From positions 1-9,243 of the forward strand of contig JAJUJY010000161.1 of the NCBI GenBank assembly GCA_029265085.1: 9,243 bases of DNA, given 5' to 3'. Positions 1-6,787 of the stretch are shown here, piece by piece. This DNA comes from Chloroflexota bacterium (GTDB lineage Bacteria; Chloroflexota; Anaerolineae; Anaerolineales; Anaerolineaceae). A program made the position numbers and the translations under genes. The stretch's first letter is position 1; each line of letters begins with the position of its first letter. The notes under the pieces are model-generated. The model saw only the letters and a list, made by a program, of their open reading frames with translations. It did no database searches and was not told the DNA's origin.

Positions 1-212
1 GACCATATCACGCTTCAGAAGTGGTTAGTGTCTATATCTACAACTATGCCTTTGGCTCAGGCGGTTACTCTGGTAAAACTGGCAATCTTGGTTACGCCTC
101 AGCCGCAGCACTCATAATGAGCTTGATTACCCTTGGCATTACGGGATTGCAACTTCTAGCCACCCGAGAAAAAAAGACAAAGGGTGAAACATTTACCGGT
201 GGAGGAAAATAG
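1..212 (+). CDS. Sugar ABC transporter permease, MalF-type (C-terminal fragment)
   Basis: This is the 3' end of an inner-membrane permease gene whose start lies before the window. The open frame runs from base 3 with no stop until TAG at 210-212. A GTG at 21 could be called as a start, but the coding sense continues upstream of it (residues PYHASE), so I treat it as internal. The fragment has the tail typical of MalF/UgpA-like permeases: a YIYNYAF segment, a Gly-rich loop, then one last hydrophobic helix (from YASAAALIM to LQLLA) and a short basic cytoplasmic tail (REKKTK). The EAA loop that contacts the ATPase would be upstream and is not visible. The partner permease begins 3 nt later, which supports a heterodimeric sugar channel. 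The assignment rests on this tail plus context; the transported sugar cannot be read from the fragment. Confidence 0.85.
   Translation, partial: PYHASEVVSVYIYNYAFGSGGYSGKTGNLGYASAAALIMSLITLGITGLQLLATREKKTKGETFTGGGK
201..205 (+). promoter_or_regulatory. Strong Shine-Dalgarno site for the MalG-type permease
   Basis: GGAGG lies inside the last codons of the upstream permease gene, 9 nt before the ATG at 215. It is the best ribosome-binding site in the window and fixes the start of the second permease. Confidence 0.8.
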
Positions 213-214
213 AT

Positions 215-1096
215 ATGTCAACAGCTAGGCATATTTACGCTACGAACAATAATTACTTATCGCTTCTAGGATTGAGACTGAAACTTTTACTACCTCACAT
301 CCCCTTACTTTTCTTTGGTTTGATTTTTGTATTCCCTTTTTTTTGGATGGTAGGCAGCTCATTTAAGACACAGGCGGAATTTTATACGCAAGGATTGAAT
401 CCCTTTCCGGGTGGTGCCTGGCAGTTTCAAAATTTTTCCGAAGCCTGGACAGGGGCTCACTTTGAACTTTATTTTTATAATACACTGTTTATCACTGTTT
501 GGACAACTGTTCTAATGATATTTTTCAGTTCAATTTCAGCTTTTGCGTTGTCCAGGTTAAATTTACCATTTGCCAAATACGTGATCGGCATTTTAGGCGT
601 GATCATGTTCTTGCCTTCGGGATACACTGTCATTCCACTGTTTGAAATAATCAAATCGCTGAAACTATTAAACACATTGTGGGCGGTCATATTAGCCAAC
701 ATTGGCGGTGGAATGGCCTTCAACACCTTTCTAATTTATGGCTATATGCGCACGATCCCGCGTGAACTAGAAGAGGCGGCCATTATGGATGGAGCATCTG
801 TACTGACGCGCTATTGGAAGATCATCATGCCCCTTTCCAGTCCCATGCTTGGTTCGCTGGCGCTTTTCGTATCTATCGGCTCCTGGAATTCCTTTTTCCT
901 GCCGCTCATCTTTACTCTGGGACGTGATGATTTACGCACCCTGGCAGTTGGGCTGTACAACTTTGTTGGCCAACATAGCACACAGTGGCCGCTGATGGCT
1001 GCAGGGGCATCTATTGCTATTGTGCCGATCATTATTCTTTATATTTTCCTGCAACGTTATTTCATTGAAGCGTTTTCTGGCGCTCTGAAAGGATAA
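215..1096 (+). CDS. Carbohydrate ABC transporter permease, MalG-type
   Basis: This 293-residue inner-membrane permease is the second transmembrane subunit of a CUT1-type sugar importer and should pair with the MalF-type protein just upstream. I see about six hydrophobic segments (near residues 28-49, 88-112, 122-146, 152-176, 210-235 and 258-280). The cytoplasmic EAA loop, which docks on the ATPase, is clear at about 181-200 (IPRELEEAAIMDGAS). The C-terminus (QRYFIEAFSGALKG) is the usual ending of this subunit family, and the length is typical. The start is ATG after a strong GGAGG. The first ~25 residues are polar and variable, as is common. No ATPase or binding-protein gene lies in the window; many CUT1 systems share an MsmK/MalK-type ATPase encoded elsewhere. 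The first half of the gene is visibly AT-richer than the enzyme genes that follow. The substrate is inferred from the operon: an oligosaccharide handled by the five enzymes downstream. Confidence 0.93.
   Translation: MSTARHIYATNNNYLSLLGLRLKLLLPHIPLLFFGLIFVFPFFWMVGSSFKTQAEFYTQGLNPFPGGAWQFQNFSEAWTGAHFELYFYNTLFITVWTTVLMIFFSSISAFALSRLNLPFAKYVIGILGVIMFLPSGYTVIPLFEIIKSLKLLNTLWAVILANIGGGMAFNTFLIYGYMRTIPRELEEAAIMDGASVLTRYWKIIMPLSSPMLGSLALFVSIGSWNSFFLPLIFTLGRDDLRTLAVGLYNFVGQHSTQWPLMAAGASIAIVPIIILYIFLQRYFIEAFSGALKG
1090..1093 (+). promoter_or_regulatory. Shine-Dalgarno site for the GH30 gene
   Basis: AGGA within AAAGGA, at the very end of the permease gene, sits 6 nt before the ATG at 1100. It supports that start. 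Confidence 0.55.
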
Positions 1097-1099
1097 ATT

Positions 1100-2389
1100 A
1101 TGTCTTCATCCCCCCTCATTTGGATTTCATCCACCCCTACCTCCACTTGGGAACATAAGGCAGTCCAACAGCGGACTGCCCAGCCAGTAAACCTGCGGCT
1201 TACCGGTCAGCGCATGCAAACCGTGCGCGGCTTTGGCGGTTGTTTCAACGAATTGGGCTGGCAAGCACTCTCCTGGCTGACTCCTGAACAACGGCAGTCC
1301 GCCCTGGCGAATCTGTTCGATCCGCAAGATGGCTGTGCCTTCACTTTTTGCCGCATACCCATTGGCGCAAGCGATTTTGCCCTCGACTGGTACAGCCTCA
1401 ACGAAGTAACGGGCGATTATGGGATGGAAAAATTCTCCATCGAACGCGACCGGCAGATGTTGATCCCATACATTCGCGCCGCCCAGGCCATTCAACCCAA
1501 TCTAACATTTTTCGCCTCACCCTGGAGCCCGCCCACCTGGATGAAAAATCCACCGGTTTACAATTATGGCCGCCTGTCCGATGATGAGCGCACGCTTTCA
1601 GCTTACGCCCTCTACATGGTCAAGTTTGTGCAGGCATACCGCGCTGAGGGCATCCCGGTTGTGCAGATTCATCCCCAAAATGAAGTGGTTGCCGACCAGA
1701 AATTCTCATCCTGCGTCTGGAAACCAGAACTGCTGGCGAAATTTATTCGCGAATACCTGGGACCGCTCTTTGAGCGCTCAGACTCAGACTGTGACATCTG
1801 GCTGGGAACCATCAACTCTGGCGATTACAATGCCTGGGCCGCCTCTATTTTGGGCTGCAATGAAAACCAGCGCTATATCAAAGGGATTGGCTTCCAATAT
1901 GACGGGAAACATGCGATCCAACGCGCCCACATGGCATTTCCAGAAACAGAACTTCTGATGACCGAGTCAGAGAGCGGCAGCAGCGCCAATTCATGGACAG
2001 AAGCCCTCTATCAGTATGAACTGATGCATCACTATTTCCTTAACGGAGTGAGCGGCTATATCTACTGGAACATGGCCTTGCCCGATGGCGGCCTCAGTAC
2101 ATGGGGCTGGCCGCAAAACTCGCTGCTGACTGTCACCCCGGCGGGTGAACTGATCTACCAGCCTGAATATTACCTGATGAAACACTTCTCAGCCTTCGTC
2201 AAGCCCGGCGCTACCTTGCTTGGCGTCACCGGCCCCTGGGCTGGCAATGCCCTGGTTTTTGAAAACCCGGATGGCGGAAAAATTGTTCTGGTAGCTAATA
2301 CTCAAGAAATCGTACGCCTGTTTACTTTCGATGGTTTCAGTGCCGATTTGCCACCCCAGTCAATTAACACCATTCTTCTGAAAAATTGA
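1100..2389 (+). CDS. Glycoside hydrolase family 30 beta-glycosidase, cytoplasmic
   Basis: This 429-residue retaining beta-glycosidase belongs to GH30 (glucosylceramidase-like, clan GH-A). Visible hallmarks are the N-terminal GFGGCFNELGW (44-54), CRIPIGASDF (84-93) and ASPWSPPTWMK (139-149). The likely acid/base is Glu195 in IHPQNE, and the likely nucleophile is Glu289 in LLMTESESG, placed by analogy with the family. The (beta/alpha)8 barrel is followed by a small beta domain made of the last ~70 residues and part of the N-terminus, as usual in GH30. There is no signal peptide, unlike many secreted GH30 enzymes, so it should act on imported oligosaccharides. It starts 3 nt after the permease stop and ends 1 nt before the GH42 start. 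GH30 covers beta-glucosidase, beta-xylosidase, beta-fucosidase and beta-1,6-glucanase activities. I cannot assign the subfamily by eye; an exo-acting beta-glucosidase or beta-xylosidase is the most natural reading in this operon. Confidence 0.9.
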   Translation: MSSSPLIWISSTPTSTWEHKAVQQRTAQPVNLRLTGQRMQTVRGFGGCFNELGWQALSWLTPEQRQSALANLFDPQDGCAFTFCRIPIGASDFALDWYSLNEVTGDYGMEKFSIERDRQMLIPYIRAAQAIQPNLTFFASPWSPPTWMKNPPVYNYGRLSDDERTLSAYALYMVKFVQAYRAEGIPVVQIHPQNEVVADQKFSSCVWKPELLAKFIREYLGPLFERSDSDCDIWLGTINSGDYNAWAASILGCNENQRYIKGIGFQYDGKHAIQRAHMAFPETELLMTESESGSSANSWTEALYQYELMHHYFLNGVSGYIYWNMALPDGGLSTWGWPQNSLLTVTPAGELIYQPEYYLMKHFSAFVKPGATLLGVTGPWAGNALVFENPDGGKIVLVANTQEIVRLFTFDGFSADLPPQSINTILLKN

Positions 2390-2390
2390 C

Positions 2391-4376
2391 ATGACTTTAG
2401 CTTTTGGTGTGGATTACTATCCCGAACAATGGCCTGAATCGCGCTTGGAGCTCGATGCCTGTCTGATGGCAGAAGCCGGTTTTAACACTGTGCGGCTGGC
2501 GGAATTTGCCTGGTCAAAAATGGAACCCTCCCCCGGTCAATACGACTTCGACTGGCTCGATCGGGCTATCACCGTGTTGTCTGCACGGGGAATGAAAATT
2601 GTACTCGGCACGCCCAGCGCTGGTCCGCCACCCTGGCTGATTCAACGTTATCCCGAGGCGTTGCGTGTACTGGAAAATGGACAACGCCAGGTTTATGGTC
2701 ACCGCCGTTACAACTGTCCCAACCACCCCGCCTACCGAGAATACGCCCGCCGGATCGCTGAAAAGATGGCAGATCATTATGCCACCCACCCAGCAGTAAT
2801 TGGCTGGCAAGTGGATAACGAGTTTGGCACGGGTGACCGCTGCTGCTGCCCCATCTGCGCCAGCCGATTCCAGGACTGGCTGCGTAACTGCTACGGCGAC
2901 CTACCGACCTTAAATAAGCTCTGGGGAACCACTTTCTGGTCGCATGAATATAATGAGTGGTCGCAAATACCTGCGCCTATCAAGACGGCTGGTTCGCATA
3001 ACCCAGGTCTTGCGCTCGATTTTGCCCGTTTTTCATCCGATTCATATGTAGATTTCCAGTGCGAGCAGGTGGAAATTCTCCGCTCGCGCTGTTCCACCCA
3101 CTTTATCACCCATAATATGATGGGGTTTGGCTTCGAACAATTAAATTACTTTGATCTTGCCCGCGATCTGGATTTTGTCGGTTGGGATTGTTACACCCGC
3201 ACCCAGTGGGATGTTGACCGGTTGGTGAACACACATGACATGCCGCTCAGTCATGCCGCCATGCGCGGATTGAAAGGCAAAAATTTCTGGGTACTGGAGC
3301 AGCAATCCGGGCCCGGCGGATGGGAAATCATTCCCAAGCCGGTACGCCCTGGCGAGATTCGCCTGTGGGCGTATCAATCCATCGCTCACGGTGCGGACGG
3401 TGTGCTCTTTTTCCGCTGGCGTACCGCACGCTTCGGAACGGAGCAATACTGGCATGGCATTCTGGATCATCACGGAAATCCTGGACGTCGGTATAACGAA
3501 ATCAAATCAATGGGGCAGGAACTAAAATTAATTGGCGGACAAGTGGCAGGGAGCGAGATGCATGCAGAAGTCGCCATCCTGCAGGATTACGATTCCCGCT
3601 TTGCGTTCCAAATCCAGCCAAATCATCCGGCCTTTTCGTATGTTGGCCATCTGGCGGATATCTTTCGCGCCTTTCACGCAAACAACATCCCGGTGGATGT
3701 TGTTGCGCCGGATGCGCCGCTGACGAGCTACCGGTTGGTTTTTGCCCCTGCCCTGCATGTTCTTACTCCAGAAGCAGCCCAAAACCTGGCTGCATATGTT
3801 GCCGAAGGTGGAATTTTGGTGGTGACACCCCGCTCTGGCGTCAAAGATGCGGCCAATTCGGTTGTGAATATGCCCCTGCCCGGGTTGCTGCACGAATTGT
3901 GTGGAGTCAGCGTAAGCGAATATGTGGCGCTCTACCAAGCCAGCCAGCCCCTGCAGCCTGCTCGTCCCGATTTTCCGGATTCGTTGGTGGCCCGAACCTG
4001 GTGTGATATCTTGCAACCCCAAACCGCTGAGGTACTGGCGGTTTACACTGCCGACTTTTTTGCAAGGCAAGCGGCTGTGACCTTGAACAATTTTCAGAAT
4101 GGAAAGGTGCTGACCCTGGGAACCTTCGGTGATGCCAACTTTTTTACCTCACTCCAGCCCTGGTTGTGCCAGTTGGCGAATATCCAACCGATTTTACATA
4201 CCCCTGCTGGCGTTGAAGCTATCCAGCGGGGTAATTTGCTTTTCATAATCAACCACACCATGCAGCCTCAAACATTTGAACTGGATACCTCGTACTGCAA
4301 TCTACTGACAACACGAACTATACAAGAACTAGAAATTCCAAGTTTTGATGTCGCAATTTTGAAAAAAGAAAGATGA
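2391..4376 (+). CDS. Glycoside hydrolase family 42 beta-galactosidase
   Basis: This 661-residue retaining beta-galactosidase has the standard GH42 length. The N-terminus (GVDYYPEQWPE, residues 6-16) is diagnostic and lies so close to the ATG that the start is secure. The acid/base is Glu144 in WQVDNEFG, and the nucleophile is Glu303 in VLEQQSGPGGW. Cys109, Cys151, Cys153 and Cys156 reproduce the spacing of the structural zinc site known from Thermus GH42 enzymes; Cys152 is an extra cysteine between ligands. The TIM barrel covers about 1-385, the trimerisation domain about 390-600 and a small beta domain the remainder. No signal peptide is present, so it acts in the cytoplasm, probably removing terminal beta-galactose from imported oligosaccharides. 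Only 1 nt separates it from the GH30 stop, and no Shine-Dalgarno sequence is visible before the ATG, which suggests coupling to GH30 translation. Some GH42 members act on alpha-L-arabinopyranosides or beta-fucosides, so the exact sugar is an inference. Confidence 0.95.
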   Translation: MTLAFGVDYYPEQWPESRLELDACLMAEAGFNTVRLAEFAWSKMEPSPGQYDFDWLDRAITVLSARGMKIVLGTPSAGPPPWLIQRYPEALRVLENGQRQVYGHRRYNCPNHPAYREYARRIAEKMADHYATHPAVIGWQVDNEFGTGDRCCCPICASRFQDWLRNCYGDLPTLNKLWGTTFWSHEYNEWSQIPAPIKTAGSHNPGLALDFARFSSDSYVDFQCEQVEILRSRCSTHFITHNMMGFGFEQLNYFDLARDLDFVGWDCYTRTQWDVDRLVNTHDMPLSHAAMRGLKGKNFWVLEQQSGPGGWEIIPKPVRPGEIRLWAYQSIAHGADGVLFFRWRTARFGTEQYWHGILDHHGNPGRRYNEIKSMGQELKLIGGQVAGSEMHAEVAILQDYDSRFAFQIQPNHPAFSYVGHLADIFRAFHANNIPVDVVAPDAPLTSYRLVFAPALHVLTPEAAQNLAAYVAEGGILVVTPRSGVKDAANSVVNMPLPGLLHELCGVSVSEYVALYQASQPLQPARPDFPDSLVARTWCDILQPQTAEVLAVYTADFFARQAAVTLNNFQNGKVLTLGTFGDANFFTSLQPWLCQLANIQPILHTPAGVEAIQRGNLLFIINHTMQPQTFELDTSYCNLLTTRTIQELEIPSFDVAILKKER

Positions 4377-4379
4377 CCA

Positions 4380-5552
4380 ATGGATAATTTTTCTTCTGCT
4401 GACCATATCCTATCTAAACACCAAAAATTGATCAATCTTCCCAATCACCCTGACCCTCGTTGGGAGAATGGAGTTTTTGTGCGCTGGCAAAACCCGGTGT
4501 TGACCGCAGCCCACATCCCGCTTGAATGGCGCTATGATATGAACCCGAAAACAAACCCTCTTTTTTTGGAGCGGCTTGGTATCAACGCTGTTTTTAATCC
4601 TGGCGCAATCGAAATAAACGGCAGAATATATCTTGTTTGCCGTGTGGAAGGCTATGATAGAAAGTCATTTTTTGCTGTTGCTGAGAGCGAAAATGGAGTT
4701 GACAATTTCTGTTTTCTGAATGATCCCATTGTCTTGCCCGAAAATACCGATCCGGATGTAAATGTTTACGATATGCGGCTTACTCGCCATGAAGATGGTT
4801 GGATATATGGTGTATTTTGCACAGAGCGCAAGGATCCGAATGCTCTGCCAGGCGATCTGAGCAGCGCAATTGCCCAGGCGGGTATCGTTCGAACCAAAGA
4901 CCTAAAAACCTGGGATCGATTGCCCGACCTGAAGACAAGTTCGCTACAGCAGCGCAATGTGGTTCTGCACCCGGAATTTGTAAATGGAAATTATGCCTTT
5001 TACACACGACCACAGGATGACTTCATTTCGGTTGGCAGTGGCAACGGGATTGGCTGGGGTTTGAGCGCAAAAATTGACCCTGCCATCGTTGAACAAGAAA
5101 TTATTATTGAGCCTCGTTATTACCACACAATTAAAGAATTCAAAAATGGCGAAGGTCCTGCTCCTTTGCCTACAGAAAAGGGTTGGCTTCATCTGGCACA
5201 TGGGGTGAGAAATACTGCAGCGGGATTACGGTATGTGTTATACCTGTATCTGACCGAGTTGGAGCGACCCTGGATAGTTACCCATGCTCCGGGCGGATAC
5301 TTTCTTGCCCCCGAGTTTGAAGAACGCATTGGGGATGTCAGCAATGTGGTTTTTTGCAATGGCTGGATTTTACGCTCGGATGGTAACGTTTTTATTTATT
5401 ATGCTTCATCTGACACGCGCATTCACGTTGCCACAACAACTTTGGAGCAACTATTGGATTACACAATTAATACTCCCCCCGATGGTTTGTCTTCCGCTGC
5501 CAGCGTGCAAACGCGGCTCGAGTTAATCCATCGCAACCGAGTACTTCCATGA
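4380..5552 (+). CDS. GH130 subfamily 1 beta-1,4-mannosylglucose phosphorylase
   Basis: This 390-residue cytoplasmic inverting phosphorylase is predicted to convert Man-beta-1,4-Glc plus phosphate to alpha-mannose 1-phosphate and glucose. It resembles the characterised Bacteroides fragilis and Ruminococcus albus mannosylglucose phosphorylases (GH130_1) in length and in many blocks: [15 protein letters not shown] (39-53), the NPGAI turn (73-77), [15 protein letters not shown] (89-103), NVYDMRLT (128-135), [10 protein letters not shown] (146-155), [12 protein letters not shown] and [15 protein letters not shown]. The catalytic acid is Asp131 in NVYDMRL, at the same residue number as described for the B. 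fragilis enzyme. In the known mannan pathway this enzyme follows mannanase and cellobiose 2-epimerase, neither of which lies here. It starts 3 nt after GH42 and overlaps the next gene by 4 nt. Its base composition is visibly AT-richer than the next two genes. Family assignment is strong; the exact specificity rests on resemblance recalled from memory. Confidence 0.93.
   Translation: MDNFSSADHILSKHQKLINLPNHPDPRWENGVFVRWQNPVLTAAHIPLEWRYDMNPKTNPLFLERLGINAVFNPGAIEINGRIYLVCRVEGYDRKSFFAVAESENGVDNFCFLNDPIVLPENTDPDVNVYDMRLTRHEDGWIYGVFCTERKDPNALPGDLSSAIAQAGIVRTKDLKTWDRLPDLKTSSLQQRNVVLHPEFVNGNYAFYTRPQDDFISVGSGNGIGWGLSAKIDPAIVEQEIIIEPRYYHTIKEFKNGEGPAPLPTEKGWLHLAHGVRNTAAGLRYVLYLYLTELERPWIVTHAPGGYFLAPEFEERIGDVSNVVFCNGWILRSDGNVFIYYASSDTRIHVATTTLEQLLDYTINTPPDGLSSAASVQTRLELIHRNRVLP
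5549..5552 (+). other. ATGA stop/start overlap, GH130 to GH37-like
   Basis: The ATG of the GH37-like gene shares bases with the TGA stop of the phosphorylase gene. No good Shine-Dalgarno sequence precedes it, so translation probably depends on termination-reinitiation after the upstream gene. This ties production of the two proteins together. Confidence 0.7.
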
Positions 5553-6787
5553 GACAAAACATAAAACCTGTTCACGAATTCATTATCAACCATTGGAATG
5601 ACACCGTCCGCCAGCCCTATAACCAGGCCGAAGATGAGGTGCCCCTGGTAGCGCCCTTTACCGTTCCCACGGCAGGTCCCACTTTTCGACTGCTCTTCTA
5701 TTGGGATGTTTACTTTACCTGTGAAGGCTTGTTGCGCTCTGGCCGCGCCGACCTGGCTCGCGCCAATGCCGATAACTTCATCCACCTGATCGAGACGCTC
5801 GGCTTTGTACCCAACTACCCGCTGAAGCATGATCTGAATCGCTCCCAGCCCCCGGTTGCATCCCTGCTCTTTCGCGCCGTTTACGAGCATGAACGTGATA
5901 AAACCTGGCTGGCGCGCGCCTGCCAGGCCGCAAAACGCGAACATGCCTTTTGGATGAGTATGCGATGCTTTTCGAACGGCTTGAACCATTACGGACAGCA
6001 TCTCCCCGCCGCACGCCTGTTAGATGAAGCTCGCGATGCCCAACCGGGGCGTATCGTTCATGTTCCGCCGGATTTGGCCGGGCGTGCCCGCCATGTTGTT
6101 AATAACTATGCCGAGTGCGAATCGGGCTGGGATTTCACCCCCCGTTTTGCTGGTCGCTGCACAGACTTTGCTCCCGTTGATCTGAACTGTCTGCTTTACG
6201 CGCTCGAGACCAACCTGGCCTGGTTCTGCACCGAATTGGATGACCCTGAACAATCCTATTGGGAAACCCAGGCTGCTGCCCGCCGCGAGCTGGTCAACCG
6301 CTACTTGTGGGATGAAACCCGCGGCGCCTATTTTGATTTTAATATGGCTTCCGGCCAGCCTGGAGATGTCCTCTCCGCTGCCGGTTTTTCCGCCCTCTGG
6401 CACGGACTGGCTACCTTGGAACAGGCCTCCCGCTTCATCAAACATTTACCTGCGCTGGAACGCTGCTTTGGCCTGCTGGCCTGCGCTCCAGGCCTACGCC
6501 CGCCCAAACAGGTCTACCAGTGGGACGCCCCCAATGTCTGGGCACCGCTCCAGTTCGCCGCCATCGCCGGGCTGCTACGTTACGGCTTTATTAATGAAGC
6601 CCTCCGAATAGCTGAGAAATATGTTCGTGTGGTCACTCTCAACTTCGAACGCACCGGCAATCTATGGGAAAAGTATAACGCTGAAACCGGCAGCCTGGAT
6701 GTTGCCAATGAATACGAAATGCCAGCCATGCTCGGTTGGACAGCAGGAACATTTTTGTTTGCATATGATATATTGGAAAAAGCATGA
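5549..6787 (+). CDS. Compact GH37 (trehalase-family) alpha-glycosidase, substrate uncertain
   Basis: This 412-residue (alpha/alpha)6-barrel enzyme belongs to the alpha,alpha-trehalase family GH37. Family blocks are [12 protein letters not shown] (46-57), NRSQPP (97-102), [10 protein letters not shown] (191-200), PVDLNCLLY (209-217), the second trehalase signature [10 protein letters not shown] (324-333) and [12 protein letters not shown] (387-398). By alignment to the E. coli periplasmic trehalase, the general acid is Asp195 and the base Glu388. Asp53, Asn89 and Arg98 match other substrate-contact residues. Two things are odd. The first signature, normally PGGRF, reads AGPTF, so the arginine equivalent to E. 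coli Arg152 is Thr45. The protein also lacks about 100 N-terminal and about 45 C-terminal residues found in classic trehalases. There is no signal peptide. Placement between a mannosylglucose phosphorylase and a GH3 enzyme, with ATGA overlaps on both sides, argues that it processes part of the same imported glycan rather than free trehalose. GH63, in the same clan, is a less likely alternative. Family is fairly sure; substrate is unknown. Confidence 0.8.
   Translation: MRQNIKPVHEFIINHWNDTVRQPYNQAEDEVPLVAPFTVPTAGPTFRLLFYWDVYFTCEGLLRSGRADLARANADNFIHLIETLGFVPNYPLKHDLNRSQPPVASLLFRAVYEHERDKTWLARACQAAKREHAFWMSMRCFSNGLNHYGQHLPAARLLDEARDAQPGRIVHVPPDLAGRARHVVNNYAECESGWDFTPRFAGRCTDFAPVDLNCLLYALETNLAWFCTELDDPEQSYWETQAAARRELVNRYLWDETRGAYFDFNMASGQPGDVLSAAGFSALWHGLATLEQASRFIKHLPALERCFGLLACAPGLRPPKQVYQWDAPNVWAPLQFAAIAGLLRYGFINEALRIAEKYVRVVTLNFERTGNLWEKYNAETGSLDVANEYEMPAMLGWTAGTFLFAYDILEKA
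6784..6787 (+). other. ATGA stop/start overlap, GH37-like to GH3
   Basis: The GH3 start codon overlaps the TGA stop of the GH37-like gene by 4 nt. A weak GGA at 6775-6777 precedes it. The arrangement indicates translational coupling and one transcript. Confidence 0.7.

Noticed and set aside
21..212. A complete 63-residue small membrane protein starting at GTG 21
   Set aside because: The frame is open to the window edge and the residues before GTG fit a MalF-type permease, so it is the end of a longer gene.
337..344. Eight-T run as a programmed frameshift or transcript-slippage site
   Set aside because: The frame is continuous through it and encodes the Pro-Phe-Phe-Trp stretch normal for this permease family.
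3528..4070. 180-residue minus-strand open frame
   Set aside because: It is a shadow of the GH42 gene, and its product has no family features.
5459..6001. 180-residue open frame on the minus strand
   Set aside because: It lies antisense across the end of GH130 and the start of the GH37-like gene, both with clear family motifs. Its translation shows no recognisable domain.
5549..6787. GH63 mannosylglycerate hydrolase as the identity of the compact enzyme
   Set aside because: The length would fit, but the blocks [21 protein letters not shown] and the GWT segment match GH37 better. I keep it only as a fallback.
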